A stretch of 64,000 nt of DNA from Leptodontidium sp. MPI-SDFR-AT-0119. Taxonomy: Eukaryota; Ascomycota; Leotiomycetes; Helotiales; Leptodontidiaceae. The stretch is taken from positions 1,116,001-1,180,000 of the forward strand of contig JAHLEZ010000003.1 in assembly GCA_020726505.1 (NCBI GenBank). Reading direction: 5' to 3'. The notes under the pieces were generated by a model. It did not search any database. It saw nothing but the letters and a program-made list of their open reading frames with translations, and was not told where the DNA came from. The position numbers and the translations under genes are program-made. Each line of letters begins with the position of its first letter. Position 1 is the first letter of the stretch. Below are positions 44,517 through 57,283 of the stretch, piece after piece.

Positions 44517-47500
44517 TCATATCACCAGCCAACGCTTTGTAATCTGTCTCGCCAACTCCATGTTGCCTGCGGTTGTGTACATCTGCTGCAAGTTGTATGC
44601 AGTATCGACGACAATATCCTCTCGCATCGACCGCGGTGTTCTATGAGAAACCTCATCTAAAACCTTCTGATAATATGGAAGAGCCAGGTGTGGGAGGCCA
44701 AGCATGTGATACGCTCTGGCCATGTTGTAATGAGCTTCCTGCCGCTCTTCGAGGTGTTCGGAACTCTTGCGGGAGTCATAGTACGCAAGCAGAAATGTTG
44801 TGCCTTGGAGAATGCCGTACTGTCTATTTTCGGTTTGTCGCTTTAGACATTCGGAGATGTACGAAAGGCCAATTACGAGGTTGATGACCGGGTTCTGGGG
44901 ATCAAGTGCATAACAACGAAAAAAGTAATCTGTGCCATAAATTAGGTATGATCTGTGCTAAGAATCGAGAAGGGTCTTACTGAGAGCTAGCGAATAGCTA
45001 TTACTTGAGTAAAGGATGTACCCATACATCATGAGCAGATTGATATCTAGATCTGTATTGATGATAGAACCACCATTCTCATCTACGGCAAAGTATGACC
45101 CTTTCTCTGTAATTTTCTTCCTGCTGGCTTCATCGACGAGAGCGTAGTCCATGGACTTGATCTGGCGAAGAATATACTTCTGCATAGGGCCGCTGCTGTA
45201 CCATGAGATAGGTGAATGGACCACTCTCGCAAGCGCAGACGTCAACCGATAAGAATCAGTTGTGAACTGGAACTTTTTAGTGAAGTATTTTGAAGCAGTC
45301 AGAGCGCTCTGATCGTTGCTGGCAATAATACTACACACTTTGGTGGGATTAGAATCCTTCTTATGATATCAGGTATACGGAGACTTACGGCACATGCAGA
45401 GGTGTATCACGAACATGTCGTCTACTGAATGAGTCCATACGATTGAGTCGGCCGCTGCCTGACACATCGCGTATGCCTTGTCCAGTTGATCTTCTCGTGC
45501 AAGGCAGATTGCGAATTCCATAAAGCAGTCCAACCAAGCCGCGAATGAGATGCCGCGATACTTGTCGGGAACTTCGAAGGAAGATTCGCCACTGTCTTCA
45601 AGGCTCCCAACAATGTCTGTCAAGTTACGTCAGAATTAATATGGGTATGGAGAGATGGATGCAGCATACCTTTATCCTGAGATAAGCGCTCTGCCATAGC
45701 ACTCAAATCCTGGGTCATTGATGCGTATCCCTCCACAAGCGTCGCCTTGCTATACCCTTCAAACAGGACACGCTTTTCCCAGGGATAGAAAGCTTTGAAT
45801 CTTCTGAAGTCATCCGTCAGTTCTGCTGCCGCCTTCAACCATTCCTTTGTAGCGATTGGATCGCCTGTTCTCATTCTATCTCTGGTTCGTTTGGCAGTTA
45901 AGAATTCCTTCTGCAAGCGCTGTGCTTCCAGGATCTTGTAGCCATATCCCCACCTATCAGATTCTCTTTGGTTTGGCTCTGTTGACTTCTTTCGCCCCCG
46001 GCCCTTTCTGACTACCTCAGGTTGTAGGAAAGATTCAGCTCCTTCCTCCTCTATGTTTCGGATATTTTCACTAGTCAACGTCTTCAGATTATTGTTCCGA
46101 GATCCTCTTTTTCGTTCATCTTTTTGGAGCAATACGATTTCGTTGATCATGTTGAACGCGCTTTGTTTATCTCCCTGGGTATCATAGATATGTGCAAGAG
46201 CCGCTCGAGAGTCCATGTCGTTCTCATCGAGTGCTGCAGCTTGATAGTACTCTTCGGCTTCGCTCAGATCGTTCAGTTCAAAGGCACATTTCCCCATGTC
46301 AATCAACATCTTCGTGTCAATTATCTCTGGCACTTGTCTTAGAGGTTTGTAGAAAGTCAAAGCTTCACGATAGTACGTGGCTTCAAACAAGGCATCAGAT
46401 ACCTCGCGAAAGAGCTGCGAATATACGTGAACTTGTTGTTTTCCTCGTTCGTCGAAGGGATCAAGGTAGGAAAAGTGTAACTATAACCATGTTAGAATAA
46501 GTAAAACAGAAAACTTAAATAAGGAACACTTACCATTGCCTCGTCAAAATGACCAATGTTGAGTCGATTAATTCCAAGTCTGATTCGGAGTTCAACAACC
46601 AGGCCATCTCCATAAGTAGAGGAAGGGTAGTTGCCGGCTACATATTCGGGAATCTGATTTCTCCTCGAGTCATCCGTATCCCACTCGCAGTCATTCTCAA
46701 CAACATCGTCCCAGAAAGTTTCAGCTTCCCGACCCAACAGCCAACGAGCGATCGATTTGGTCTCCTTTATCGCCGTCTCCCACTCATCGTCATACTCAAG
46801 GAGTGAGCAATATGTCCTGGCGTCGTCCCATGAGAACTTTACACCTTTCTCATCGGGAGCTGACCGAAGATGATCAATGGTCTTCTTGTATTGGGCAATT
46901 GCAACACGGGGCGTGCCAGCGTCAAAAGCAGCCGTCGCCAATTCTGTAAGAATCCCCAGGTCATGAGGTATGAGATTGAGGGCCTTGTTGAAGTCTGACA
47001 CCGCCATGGGATTGTTGCCTCGTATAACATTTAGCCTCGCTTTCCTAATTCGTGGTTCGTAGGAATTGGGAATTTGCCTCAGAGCAAAGCAGAAACATTC
47101 ATTGGCAGTTGGATAGAAAGTTTCCATAGCCGGTCCTGTTTGATTCAAGCAGTAATCCGCTGCTGTCATCCACGCCCCCATGTGTTTTGGGCGAAGATGT
47201 GCAGCATAGAACAATGCATTGGCAGCTTTGGCCTTCTCTCCCGTATCGTCCCAAAGAGTGGCTAGCAAGATCCATGCCTGGTAGGTTTCGGCGTTGAGAC
47301 GAATGACATCCAGCGCAATCGATATGGCTGTACTGGGATCATCTGCCAGCCAAGCAGTGTTCGCCTCGCCCATCCTTCTGGCAATATCCGGAGCCATAGG
47401 AGCTGCTTTTCGTGGACCTCTTTTGGTACCCGTTCCAGGACCTGTTGGACCTAGCCATCGTCGTTTTTTACGAGGGGGCTCTCCATTCTCGCTCTCCTGT

Positions 47501-48053
47501 CGGATTGAGGACCCTTCATCGTTATCATCCTCGCCCTCCTCGTCCTCATCGTCATCAAGGTCTCCAAGAATATTCAGCATTCCTCGGGGGGCTGACGAGG
47601 TTCTCTTGCCCGGTTTCATAAGCTTCATGGATAGAATGTTTCTTTCGAAATTCATCAAGGCCGTGGGGCGAACCAAGATATCTGGTCTCTCGACATCTTG
47701 ATTCTCTTCGTCGGAGGGCTCATCGCTGGTAAACTTTTAGTAACGGGTCATGGAGGGGTTAGGTCTTCTCGAACATACCCACTTTCCCTTCTGAAAATAG
47801 TGTCTTCGGGCTCTGCAATAACTTCTCGATTCGTCTCCCCGTCTTGTTGGCGCCGGTCTGCCCCTTCTTCAACCCCTGCTCCATCTTGCTGTGTTGTTTG
47901 CCCTGCTGCAGAATCGTCCGCATACGGGCTTTGGTACAAAGGCTGGTATCGGAGATGGAAATCACTCGAGGTTGTTGGATTCTTCAACCATGCTGACTGA
48001 ACAGCGAAGTAATCTGGTTGCCATTCTGGGCCTGGGGTATTCTGTTGGTTCAT
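44517..48053 (-). CDS. TFC4: Transcription factor IIIC TPR subunit (Tfc4/Sfc4/GTF3C3)
   Basis: Exons (minus): 48053-47779, 47725-46534, 46480-45670, 45616-45389, 45337-44981, 44929-44517; phases close to 1091 aa. After an acidic, low-complexity N-terminus (GDLDDDEDEEGEDDNDEGSS) with a basic patch (PPRKKRR) come arrays of TPR helices (DPSTAISIALDVIRLNAETY, PMAVSDFNKALNLIPHD, LSEAEEYYQAAALDENDMDS) and a C-terminal TPR set (QYGILQGTTFLLAYYDSRKS, HYNMARAYHMLGLPHLALPY). This arrangement matches the yeast Tfc4 (tau131) subunit that bridges TFIIIC to TFIIIB at tRNA and 5S genes. Yeast Tfc4 is about 1025 aa. The shortest join is the exon 4/5 intron (about 51 nt), where the acceptor was set by the reading frame. 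Confidence 0.95.
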
Positions 48054-48949
48054 CTTTGCGTTCGGTCAGTGGTGTCGATTTGCCCGTGTGGCAGTGTGCT
48101 GGTTGGTTGCGGTGATCGAAGCTGCAGAGCGATTGCGACTCCAAACGTCCAGGCTATTTTCTGCAAGACACCCACGCAGAAAGTTGATGGTAGCTTTGCA
48201 TGGTATGGGGGCCTTCGGGTGTTCTGGAGTTGATTTTGTGTTCGAAGGTACCTAGGTATCCGTAGGTAGTCTGAAATTGAACGAGGCGAAATGGGAGCCT
48301 CGCACTAGCGTTGGCGGGGTTGGCTCAGACGAAATATAATTGGACTGGAGCTTTCTTTGCTGCATGTGTGAATACCAGGTACAGCGAGGCCCGAGTTCAA
48401 ATAATCCACTCGAAAAATCAGACTAAAGCTTGCTCACACTTGAGCAATTTTGGACTAAATTTCATGTAACATTTTGAGACTTTAGACAAGCTCCGATTTA
48501 TGGATGCATTAGAGAGAGTGAAGGTTACGTAGTCTTCACTTCGCCGATAACGAAATTAGGCTACCTCTCAGGTAGCTTCTATGCAGTATCAGGATTTATT
48601 GAATGGATAGAACGGTTTGACGTATCACAGCGCAGAGTCTCACGATTTCATGTCACAGGCAGGGCGAAGCTGGTTTAAAGTTGCGACAAATACATTTGTA
48701 ATACTCCTGGAAAACCTGACGATTGATTACCCGTTTCCAATGTCCTTGCTCAAGTCGTAAAGAGCATATTGGAACATGCAAATCATTCTAGTATCTCATG
48801 CAACATAATGCAGGGGGCGTATGTATATGCAGGCATACCCAGCGCCAATATCCTGTCAGTCGATGTTGCATATCCTCTATTTCACTGCACAACTGATGTC
48901 CCAACGATTTCCCCCAACATCCCGAGATGATCTTGATTAACCGGCAAGA
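48054..48949. other. Intergenic
   Basis: Upstream of Tfc4 and 3' flank of Vts1. No feature is seen. Confidence 0.5.
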
Positions 48950-50881
48950 TCACGCAAGCTTTCCTTCCGCCTTAGCTTCTGCAAGAATCGTCAGTTTCTG
49001 ATGGCAACTCGTACGTATGGAACAACTCACCCTTGACTTGCTCGAAAACCTTCAGCATCTTTCTCCGGGCACCAAGAGCATTCACACCTCTCTCCTCCAA
49101 AGCCTTCTCATCCAACTCAACAAGCTCGGTCCAGTTCATGTCCTTGAGGTTGTCGGTATACTTGTGGAGCCTCAAACTTCTCAGCCAGCTGGGGATATCT
49201 TGAAGCAAGCTGGGGTCAGTTGGATCCTCCGGAGGCTTGGAGCTACCACGTCGACCGCGTGGAGATCTGCCTCTGTTCATGTCGCTGTGATCGGAAACAT
49301 AACCCTCGTGTCCTCCACCCATACCAAAAGAACCAACATTAAGAGATCCCATGCCGTTATTCATGAGTGGCGAAGAGCCGTCATAAGCCGCAAGGAAACC
49401 GTTGTTTTGAGGAGAAGCGAAGCCCATCTGACCAAATCCACCACCTTGCATTGCCAGGCCAGGGGAGCTGGGACGAGATCGGCGGCCAAAAGCGGCATTT
49501 TGTTGTGCTTGAAGGGCAATGATTTGGTCTCTAGTCAAAACCTGACCATGCTCGTTGATCATAACAACATTGGCACCTGGCATGTTGTTCTGAAGACCAG
49601 GAGAAAGAGGGCCTTGTCCGCCATCATTTGACCTAGCACGGCGATATTTACGAACATCATCCAAGGCAAATCGGTTGTTGACTGTCGAGAGAGCAGCGAG
49701 CTTCATAGCAGTAGCATTTGCTACCATATCAGCCTGCGAGGAGCCACCTTGGTTGAAATTTGGGACCATCGGGGTGTTGACCATCGAAGCCCAGTTACCA
49801 TTTCCGGCGTTGTAAGGCGAAAGGAGTGGCATATCCTGGCCTTGGTTATCTGGCGCAGAGATGGTGGTGTTTTGCAAGTTGGTGTTGCCAGAGATCTTTC
49901 CTCCAGATGGCGAACGGAGACTAGCAGATGGAGCTGGCTGCATGAACTGTCCCATTGGGGGTTGTCCGGATGAAGACTTAGGTCTGGAAGCCTGGTCATT
50001 GCTGCGGGAGCCCCATGGGGATGGGGGGACACCGTTATTGTCGCCATCAGCCGGGGCAGAGATAGTAGGAGCCGTGAGAGACGAGCGTGGATCGTAGGCC
50101 GCACTATTTCGGTTGGAGGATGGAGGAGCGCCGGTTTGCTGGGTGAACTTTGCCTTCTCGGTAGCAATAGCAGCAGCAGCGTCGGGGAACATGGCATTGA
50201 TTGTAGATGGGTCCAGTCCAGAATGTCTCTTCGCAGCCGGGGTTGGGGGAGGTCGAGTCAACGAGTTTCTTGAGCCATCAACACTGAGCTTGCCCATAGC
50301 ATCACTCAGACGATTCGACATGGGGTCTATTGGCACAATTAGCTACAAGTAAACATGAAAGAGATTTAGTACTGACCTTTGTCAAAGTTGGCAGGGGACA
50401 GAACTCCAGACATCGGATGGTTCTTTCCCATCTGCTGGAGAACCTGGATGAAGAAACGGATCTGGACTTGAGTTGTCTGTTGCAGAAGAGCGTAGAGAGC
50501 AGCAGTACGCTCAGCTTCACTCAGAACTCGGAACCACTGCTCGATAGCGCTCAACTCATCCTTGAAATCTTGATCGAGTGTAGCAGCAGCCATCTCCTCC
50601 AACGTGGTCTCATACTGATCGATATCCGCAATCCACTGCTGAGCTATCTTATCTGACGCATCATTCTCTCCTCCTTGTCCCTGGCCTTGTTGAGTTCCGT
50701 AGAAGTCTGATGATGGTCGGATTGGCCTCGAGGAAGGAGCGGCAGAGAAGGCGGCCATGTCTGCAGATGCACGAAGGTTATGGTTGGCAGATATTGCACC
50801 GGTTCGTGGTGGTCGAAGGGAGGAGGTATTCGACTCAATAGGAGTACTGTTTCTATTACCCACGGCAGACATATTGAGCAT
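48950..50881 (-). CDS. VTS1: Vts1 (Smaug-type SAM-domain RNA-binding protein)
   Basis: Exons (minus): 50881-50377, 50326-49031, 48978-48950; phases close to 609 aa. The C-terminal SAM domain (about residues 543-600) reads [40 protein letters not shown] and [19 protein letters not shown], the Vts1/Smaug RNA-hairpin binding form. The N-terminus ([39 protein letters not shown]) is the conserved Vts1 helical region. The centre is Asn/Gly/Ser/Pro-rich with [20 protein letters not shown] and [20 protein letters not shown], also conserved in filamentous fungi. Vts1 recruits deadenylation and decay factors to mRNAs with Smaug hairpins. The last coding exon holds only eight residues plus a split codon. 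Confidence 0.96.
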
Positions 50882-53800
50882 GATAGCGCTGAAGCTGCTG
50901 AAGCTGGAGAAGCTGATGCTGTGTAAAAGGGTTGCCTTTGAGAAGGTGTCTCGAGTCTCGGGATTTTCTGAAACGAAGCTTCAGATCTGGTCAATGCTCT
51001 TTGACCACGCTGCGGCCCGTGGAGTCTGTTTCGCAGCAGGTATCAAGGACCTCGATCAATGCGTCCTAATATAGCGACGACGACAGGAGTAAAGGAGAGG
51101 CTCGTTGATTTCGCAGAGTCGATTCGATATCGCGGGAAGTGAAGCAGCCTGCTGCGCTTGGTCTGGTGGGGAAGATGGTCAGCCCAAGATGAAGGTGGGT
51201 GTGGGTTCAAAAAGACAAGGTGAGGTAACTCGAACTGAGGCACTCCCTCGAACGGGGATGGACAGTGTGGGCAAGGAGGCCAACTTACAGCAGAAAAACG
51301 AAAGAAGGAATGCGTCCAGCGATGGAACTTGTAGTAATGTTGGGTGTGGCTTTGAATGGAGGTTGCGAAAGGAAGGGGTTGTACTTGGGTATTTCTCGAG
51401 TTTACACCACCTAGGTAAGCGTTCTTTTGTTGTGCTAAAGTGAAACTCCAATTCGAGGCTAGTTCTTTGTTCAGCCCCAAGTATTCTACACAAAACAACC
51501 ACCACCAGCAGCGCGTTATTAGTGAATCATGGAACAACGGACTCTAATAGGCTCAGCTCAGTCTCAATCACGGGTTCGCCTTTGAACTTCTCGGAACTTC
51601 GGCTCCCAGAGGCGGAAAACATATGTGAGCCAGCTTCGATGGGGATCACAATGTCGGTGTATAGCTGACTCGTAGAGCACTGCATTGTTTCTTTGGTGGC
51701 AGATGTTCGTTTGTTGTACATGTAGGAGAAATTAGAGAGATACTTAGAGCAGGTCATATAATGAGACGTAAGGTCATAGAATCACATATTCATTTGGCCA
51801 TAGGGCCCCGCAGTGGCTCCCAGGTCATTTTCCATTGACTATCATAGCTATAAGCCCCTCTGTATAGTACAGTACAATCAGACCTGACATGGAATATGAA
51901 GTATCCAAGCCCGAAACTAACATCAGGCCCTGATCTCGCTCCGTTGCCTTCCCCCAGCTCTCTCATGTCTGCCTTCATCGTTTTGCTCACGGATGTAGCA
52001 GCAATGTTCCCAGAAGATAGCCCTCAAATATTGTGTATATCCCAACTCAGAGAAATCGTCCTCAAGAACCACTTGCCTAGATCGCCTGTCAGTAGATCAA
52101 TCAGTAGATGGATGCCAGGAGAGTGCAGCTGCAACTTGACTAAAGCCAAATTCCGCAGCAAATCCCGAAAGAGCCCCCAAAAAGTATATGTAACCCAATC
52201 TTCATGCACCATTGCCTCATAGAGTATGGAGGAAGAGGTGTTTGGTAATGAAAGGGTCTGGAAGATGATCTTGGCACGAAGATAAAAACCTTCAGCTGAT
52301 GAACATTGAGAGAGTTCGTAAAGCTGTACACACAAATGCCGTTTTCGATGTCAAATCGTTGACATATAAAATGGAATCGAACCAAGTCCTGATTGAGGGG
52401 GTGAGGGAGAAAGAGAGCACACTACTTCAAGACTTGGTTGATACAGAGAACAGGGAAAATTGAAGAGAGTATGAAAGTAAGGAGCGAAACCATAGTGCAA
52501 GTGACAACGATACAAATGAGGTCGAGTAGCAACAGTACAGTGCATGGGCAGACTGTTGGAACAGTCCGAGTAAAGTCGAAAATAAATCACGATTGAAGAA
52601 GTCGGTGCTCTTCCAGAGTTTTTTTTTTTCAAGTCAATGGATCCTCTCGTCCTTACGTAAGCGCCTTGTGGAGCCTTGACTTGGCCTGCACGGGGCATTA
52701 ACAAAGGTAAATTCGGAAACTACCTACCTACTAGGTACCTATGTGGATAGAATTTCTCATGACAATATTGTCTTTGGAGGATTTTAGGCAAGACTACGAA
52801 GATCCAGCGATGTGTATCTAGTCTACACTTCCAGGTTTACACTCCACGCTATCTAGTGCCTCGTCAAATATCAATACAATCAAGCACCATAATCTTATCA
52901 GTAGAGATTTCTTCCTCTGTTACAGCAAAACCAGTTACTATCATGTTCCTGTTGTTGTGATCATGGATGCCTGCTTAAAATTGCTACCTCTGAGATTGAC
53001 GCTCTAATATCCAGAGCTTGACTTCGGACTAGACAACCTTCAACTTTGCCCAAACGTTATCAGGCCGAAGTCCACGAGTCCTTTCATTATCAGTAACTCA
53101 TAATTACTAGATCTGATGAGTGCTCCCAGTGCAAAATTAACTTAAACATATCTCTAACGAATAGAAGTTTGCTAGTTAACCACCCAGAAGTTGTGGTCTG
53201 TGATCTCTTTTGGCACCATCTTACAACTCCACACTTACCACCTCAAGACGGACAACAAAGTATCCCCGATTCACACCAATCGGAGGTCAAGGCTCAAGTG
53301 GTAGCCTCAAATGTTCAGACGCTAAATCAGCTAAACCTCAGCCAAGCAGAAGACCGATGACTGCAGGGTAAAAAAGCTGAGGGTCACGAGTGGAAGAGAG
53401 ACTGAAGAATAGAGAGACAACACAAAACGGATCCGATGTGAAGCGAAGGAGAAGAAGCGGAATGGTGAGCGGTCATCGTAGGGAGACGTAGTGATAAAAG
53501 AAGCAAAGCGAAGACTGGCAGGCACGGAGGGGGAGGATTGAGAACGGGAGTGAGACAGAAGGACGGAAACGAGACACAAAGCGAATCGAATGTGAAATAA
53601 GGGGGAAACGAAGGGGGAACCAGAGATATCATCATAGAGAAAGATGATAAGGGAAGTGGTGGAAAGGGTCTTGGTGGGCAATGAGCGTGCTGGCCTTCCG
53701 GGGAGTTGTCCTGGATACTCCAACTGCTGTCCTCAACGCTTCGAAGAGTCAAATGCAACTGCCAAAAGACGTGGAAGCTTCCGAAGGTAACCGAAAGTCG

Positions 53801-54163
53801 ACCGACCATGCCACAACATCTTGACATCAGGTCTGAGAAAGTGAAAACATGTCTCAATCAAAAACCGTCCAAAAGTCACATAACTTTACCCCCAGATCGT
53901 CCAGCAAACACAAATAACCGTCGTTTTCGTTTTCTCGTCACTCACTAACAATTCAGCGAGGGTATGGGTATGGGTATGGTAGGAAAGGCGACTGTCGAAG
54001 AATTTCGTGGATTGGTAAGATGTTGCTCAAGTTGATTCATGAGTCTGATCTACCGCCCTGAGCACCTTGTTGCCCGTGTCGATTCGCCCCGAAGTACAAT
54101 GCGATCCTTGCCAATGCAATTCCACAGCCAAATCCCGTAAAGAAAGACCCTTCGTTATGACAT
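50882..54163. other. 3.3 kb region without a supported gene
   Basis: Upstream of Vts1 and 3' flank of eL29. Minus-strand ORFs at 51527-51757, 51790-51990 and 52024-52335 lie in tandem and look faintly protein-like, but no splice model or family match was found. The rest is chance ORFs. Confidence 0.45.
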
Positions 54164-54644
54164 TCATGCCGTCTCCCGCTTGCCCTCCTTCAACTCCTTC
54201 TGCGGAACTCGTAAGTATATGGTTCGATGCTGCTGCTGCTACGCGCGCGGATGTCTGAACGTACCAAGGCCTTCATTGTTCCGTGGAGAGCATGTCTGTG
54301 GTTTCTGCGGAACTTTGGATCCGTACCCTTCAAGGATGGATATCTCGAGGTCTTTGGCTTCTTGATACCGTTGCGGTGGGCCTTCTTGGACTGTGGAAAC
54401 GGTCAGCACCTCCCCATAGCGTCTCGAGGGTCGGATCAAAAAATTGCCTGGTTATGTTGAGAGCTGTTCTTAGACTCTATTTAAACCGTTAGTAAAGAGT
54501 TGGAAGCAATTCTCTGGTCGAGATCGGTGTTGAGAGGAATTTTTTGAAAAGGTGAGTAGTCTTGGGGGCGGGCTTGGGCGCAGACCACTCCACTCGCAGA
54601 CTGCGAAGAGATTATTCGGAGGGATGGAATAACTTACTCGCCAT
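54164..54644 (-). CDS. rpl29: 60S ribosomal protein eL29
   Basis: Exons (minus): 54644-54638 (only ATGGCGA), 54476-54448, 54390-54265, 54199-54164; phases close to 65 aa. The product reads [54 protein letters not shown] and [11 protein letters not shown], a clear eL29. The protein is small, very basic and sits in the large ribosomal subunit. The second intron (54391-54447) starts with GC rather than GT (CAG|GCAATT) and ends in ACAG with a CTGAC branch site; no GT is available that keeps the conserved HNQSKK sequence. The 7-nt first coding exon and a long first intron are common in fungal ribosomal genes. No ORF of this gene is long enough to be noticed alone. Confidence 0.95.
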
Positions 54645-56070
54645 TGCGCCGGTTCTCAAGGAGTTGACTTGAGGTTTGGTTGCGGGTTGATGTTGTTGAC
54701 GGTGGACTGGAGGTACAGTGATTCGCGATTAGATCGGATTTTGATGATATGACTTGAAGTGCGACTAGTCAAATAGTAAGCGAGAGTGAGGCTTACCTTA
54801 GACTGGGCGCCAAGCCAACCTGATCAGACAACCGGAAGACAACGTGCAGTGTAACTTTTTTTCTCTCTAATCATACCTTCCCCGATAGGTGAATCAACGA
54901 GATAAATTTCTACATATTCGGTTTCCGATTCACTGCATTTCTCGTGGCTTCCAAATTATGGCACCTTTGGTACTTTTGCACTGTGGCATCCGTGGCACTC
55001 GTGGCATTTGTGGCATCCGCGGCTTTGGAGCTGATAGAATGCATTATTAGCCAGTCAGTAAGTATCATTTGCTAAAGTCCACATCGTCAAACCCCCCACA
55101 AAAACTTCAAGGTATCACGCTTGGAGATAGACATAAGATGGTGGGAGTCACTTGTATGTCTCATTGTGATAGCCAGAGACCATATGGTAACAGCGCTATG
55201 TTTGCACCGACAAAGCTAAATCCCTGTAGTAATGCATCAGCTGAGCATGCATCTGACGACTTCAAAGCTGTAACGGAACACCCAGACTTCAAAATCCAGC
55301 TGAGATTATTTCTCTCCATAGCAAATATAGCGAAGCGCGATAAATTCGAGAACTGCCAAAGGTCAGTAAAGCTACCGAGAGTGTAATCCGCAATGATATG
55401 CTTACCATTTCATCACCGTGGTGCTCTATCATTTCACCTCATCCTTTCTTTCCGGCCAACATATCCGCAAATTGCTAAAATGCAAACTATACAGTGTCAG
55501 CAAAACTCGGCTTTACAGGAATTACCATTACCTTACACATGTAGATCAACTCATTCGTCTCAAATAGCAAACGATAGCGACAGTAACACCAAGCAATTAG
55601 TGACTGTGGAGTTGGTCAATAGCTGTGATGACGGAAGGGAGCGAGTCTTACAAATCAAGAAGAAAAACTACAGAGGCTACTCCTATTCAAAATGAAGTTA
55701 TATTGTCCAGAAAGCACTTTCGTGACCATCCCCTTTCTATCTATCCAATTAAAGCCAATTCACACAATGCACTTCTGGTTATCTTATCAAAGTCATCTCT
55801 GAATCACAATGATAATCAGAATACTCCAAATGTCACATTTTCTAGATATCTTAAAAACGAAAGTACTTGAAATAGGTTGAAACAACACTTTCCAAACAAT
55901 GCATACATACTAACACATCCCAAATGAATTCGTATGTACTTCATTCCCCCTTCCTCATATATCTACAAAACTCCATGCCAGCTCTACCAACCAAAGAAGC
56001 AGGGGGCCATCCAAACCGGACCAATAACCAACCGAAATCCATAAAATCAACCCCTCTAAACGTCTAGCGT
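54645..56070. other. Intergenic, 1.4 kb
   Basis: Upstream of eL29 and 3' flank of the PMP47-like gene. It contains a 9-bp tandem repeat (54983-55018) and AT-rich sequence with short ORFs of no recognised family. Confidence 0.5.
54983..55018. repeat. Four tandem 9-bp units (GTGGCAYYY)
   Basis: GTGGCATCC, GTGGCACTC, GTGGCATTT, GTGGCATCC in direct succession, with a related TGGCACC about 20 bp upstream. A short minisatellite 340-375 bp upstream of the eL29 start; function unknown. Confidence 0.8.
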
Positions 56071-57283
56071 CTACTTTGTAACCAAGGGAAGCGTCCCCTT
56101 TGCCTTTTCTGCTGCCATCTCTGCAACCTTCTTAAGCTTCTCATCACGGATCTTCCGCATGTAGCGGAAGAGAACGATGAACATGAGTTCCATCCTATCA
56201 CTGGTCAGTAGGTTCTCGTAAGCAATGGCGTTCTAACTAACCTTTCCTTGGTCATCATGAGAAGACCCTGCACCAATAGACCTTTTGTGATCTGAGGAGC
56301 AATTCCCTTGAAAAGACCCAATGGTCCTTCATTCTTGATGATGAATTGCATCACCTCGATAAAGCTCTTGAATGGCTTTCCTTGTCTGGATGGTGGTGGC
56401 TTTGATTGAAGTCCAACTTTTGCAACAATGAGTGGTTGCGTCGCAATAGTCGCGAGAGATTTAGACATGGCTCCGAGTACTACACTGATCAGCAACGAAG
56501 ATGAGATCCTCTTAAGCAAGAAAACTTACAGAATGCCTCTCCGGGTCTCAAATTGAGTTTCCCGGGGAACATAACCTCCCTCAATCTCTGGTATGCACCA
56601 TATGTGATAGCGGGGTTGACAACCAATACCAAACTAGCCTTCAACCCTCTCCAAAGCCCACTCCACCCATCCTCGCTATTTATGACATCCTTTGCGGTAT
56701 CAATCATTCCCTTCCTCTCGCCCTTCTTCTGCGTCTGTTGACGGGTCGTGACAACCGCCACAGGGATCGTAAACACCTGTGCGACAGCACCTGCAACTGC
56801 GCCGAGGGACAGCTCAACTACCGTGCTGGGAGGGGTCGGTACTTTCTGCTGTGCGAGGTACAACGTCCGGACGATCGAATACCAGTAGAAGTATGCGAAA
56901 TTGGTGGAGGCCACGCCGATAAGAGCACCGTTTATCCCATTGTAAAGACCGAGGACTCCATCATCTGCGACAATCTTCGAGATCGCATCCCAGGTCGAGG
57001 CATAATGGACGTCATCGCCGGTAGATACAGCATCTGTTGGCTTTCGTTTCTCTTGGACCTGCAGACGGGTCTTGACACTGAATAGGAGGGTAACATTAGC
57101 TGCCGTGCTTTCATATTTCAAAATCCCGCAGCCAAATATGAAATCTGGTCCAGCTCGGCTGAGAGGATAGCAAACTCACATGTCTAAAGGATACACCATG
57201 GCATTGGCAATGACGGCGCCTGTTGCACCAGCAAGTGCCAGCCCCCAGGGAGGAATCACTGCCTCCTTCGACTGTCCAGCCAT
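56071..57283 (-). CDS. Peroxisomal-type mitochondrial carrier (PMP47/Ant1-like)
   Basis: Exons (minus): 57283-57180, 57077-56530, 56479-56242, 56194-56071; phases close to 337 aa. Three carrier repeats have the signature Pro/charged motifs: YPLDIVKTRLQVQ (repeat 1), IPVAVVTTRQQ (repeat 2) and QPLIVAKVGLQ (repeat 3). Other typical stretches are GLYNGINGALIGVASTNFAY, GLWRGLKASLVLVVNPAITY and GLFKGIAPQITKGLLVQGL, as in PMP47 and yeast Ant1, which exchange ATP for AMP across the peroxisomal membrane to support fatty-acid activation. The degenerate repeats 2 and 3 are typical of this branch. The Lys-rich C-terminal tail has no SKL signal, as expected for a membrane protein. Divergent from palB, 808 bp apart. 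Confidence 0.9.

Noticed and set aside
51527..52335. Three successive minus-strand ORFs (76, 66 and 103 codons)
   Set aside because: Could be exons or relics of a gene, but no GT/AG set joins them sensibly and no family is recognised.
53384..53857. 157-codon minus-strand ORF
   Set aside because: Ser/Pro/Leu/Phe-rich low-complexity translation of a purine-rich strand; not a plausible protein.
54050..54163. Hydrophobic reading frame just downstream of the eL29 stop (minus strand)
   Set aside because: Reads like a membrane span, but there is no start or upstream exon independent of eL29; taken as 3' UTR.
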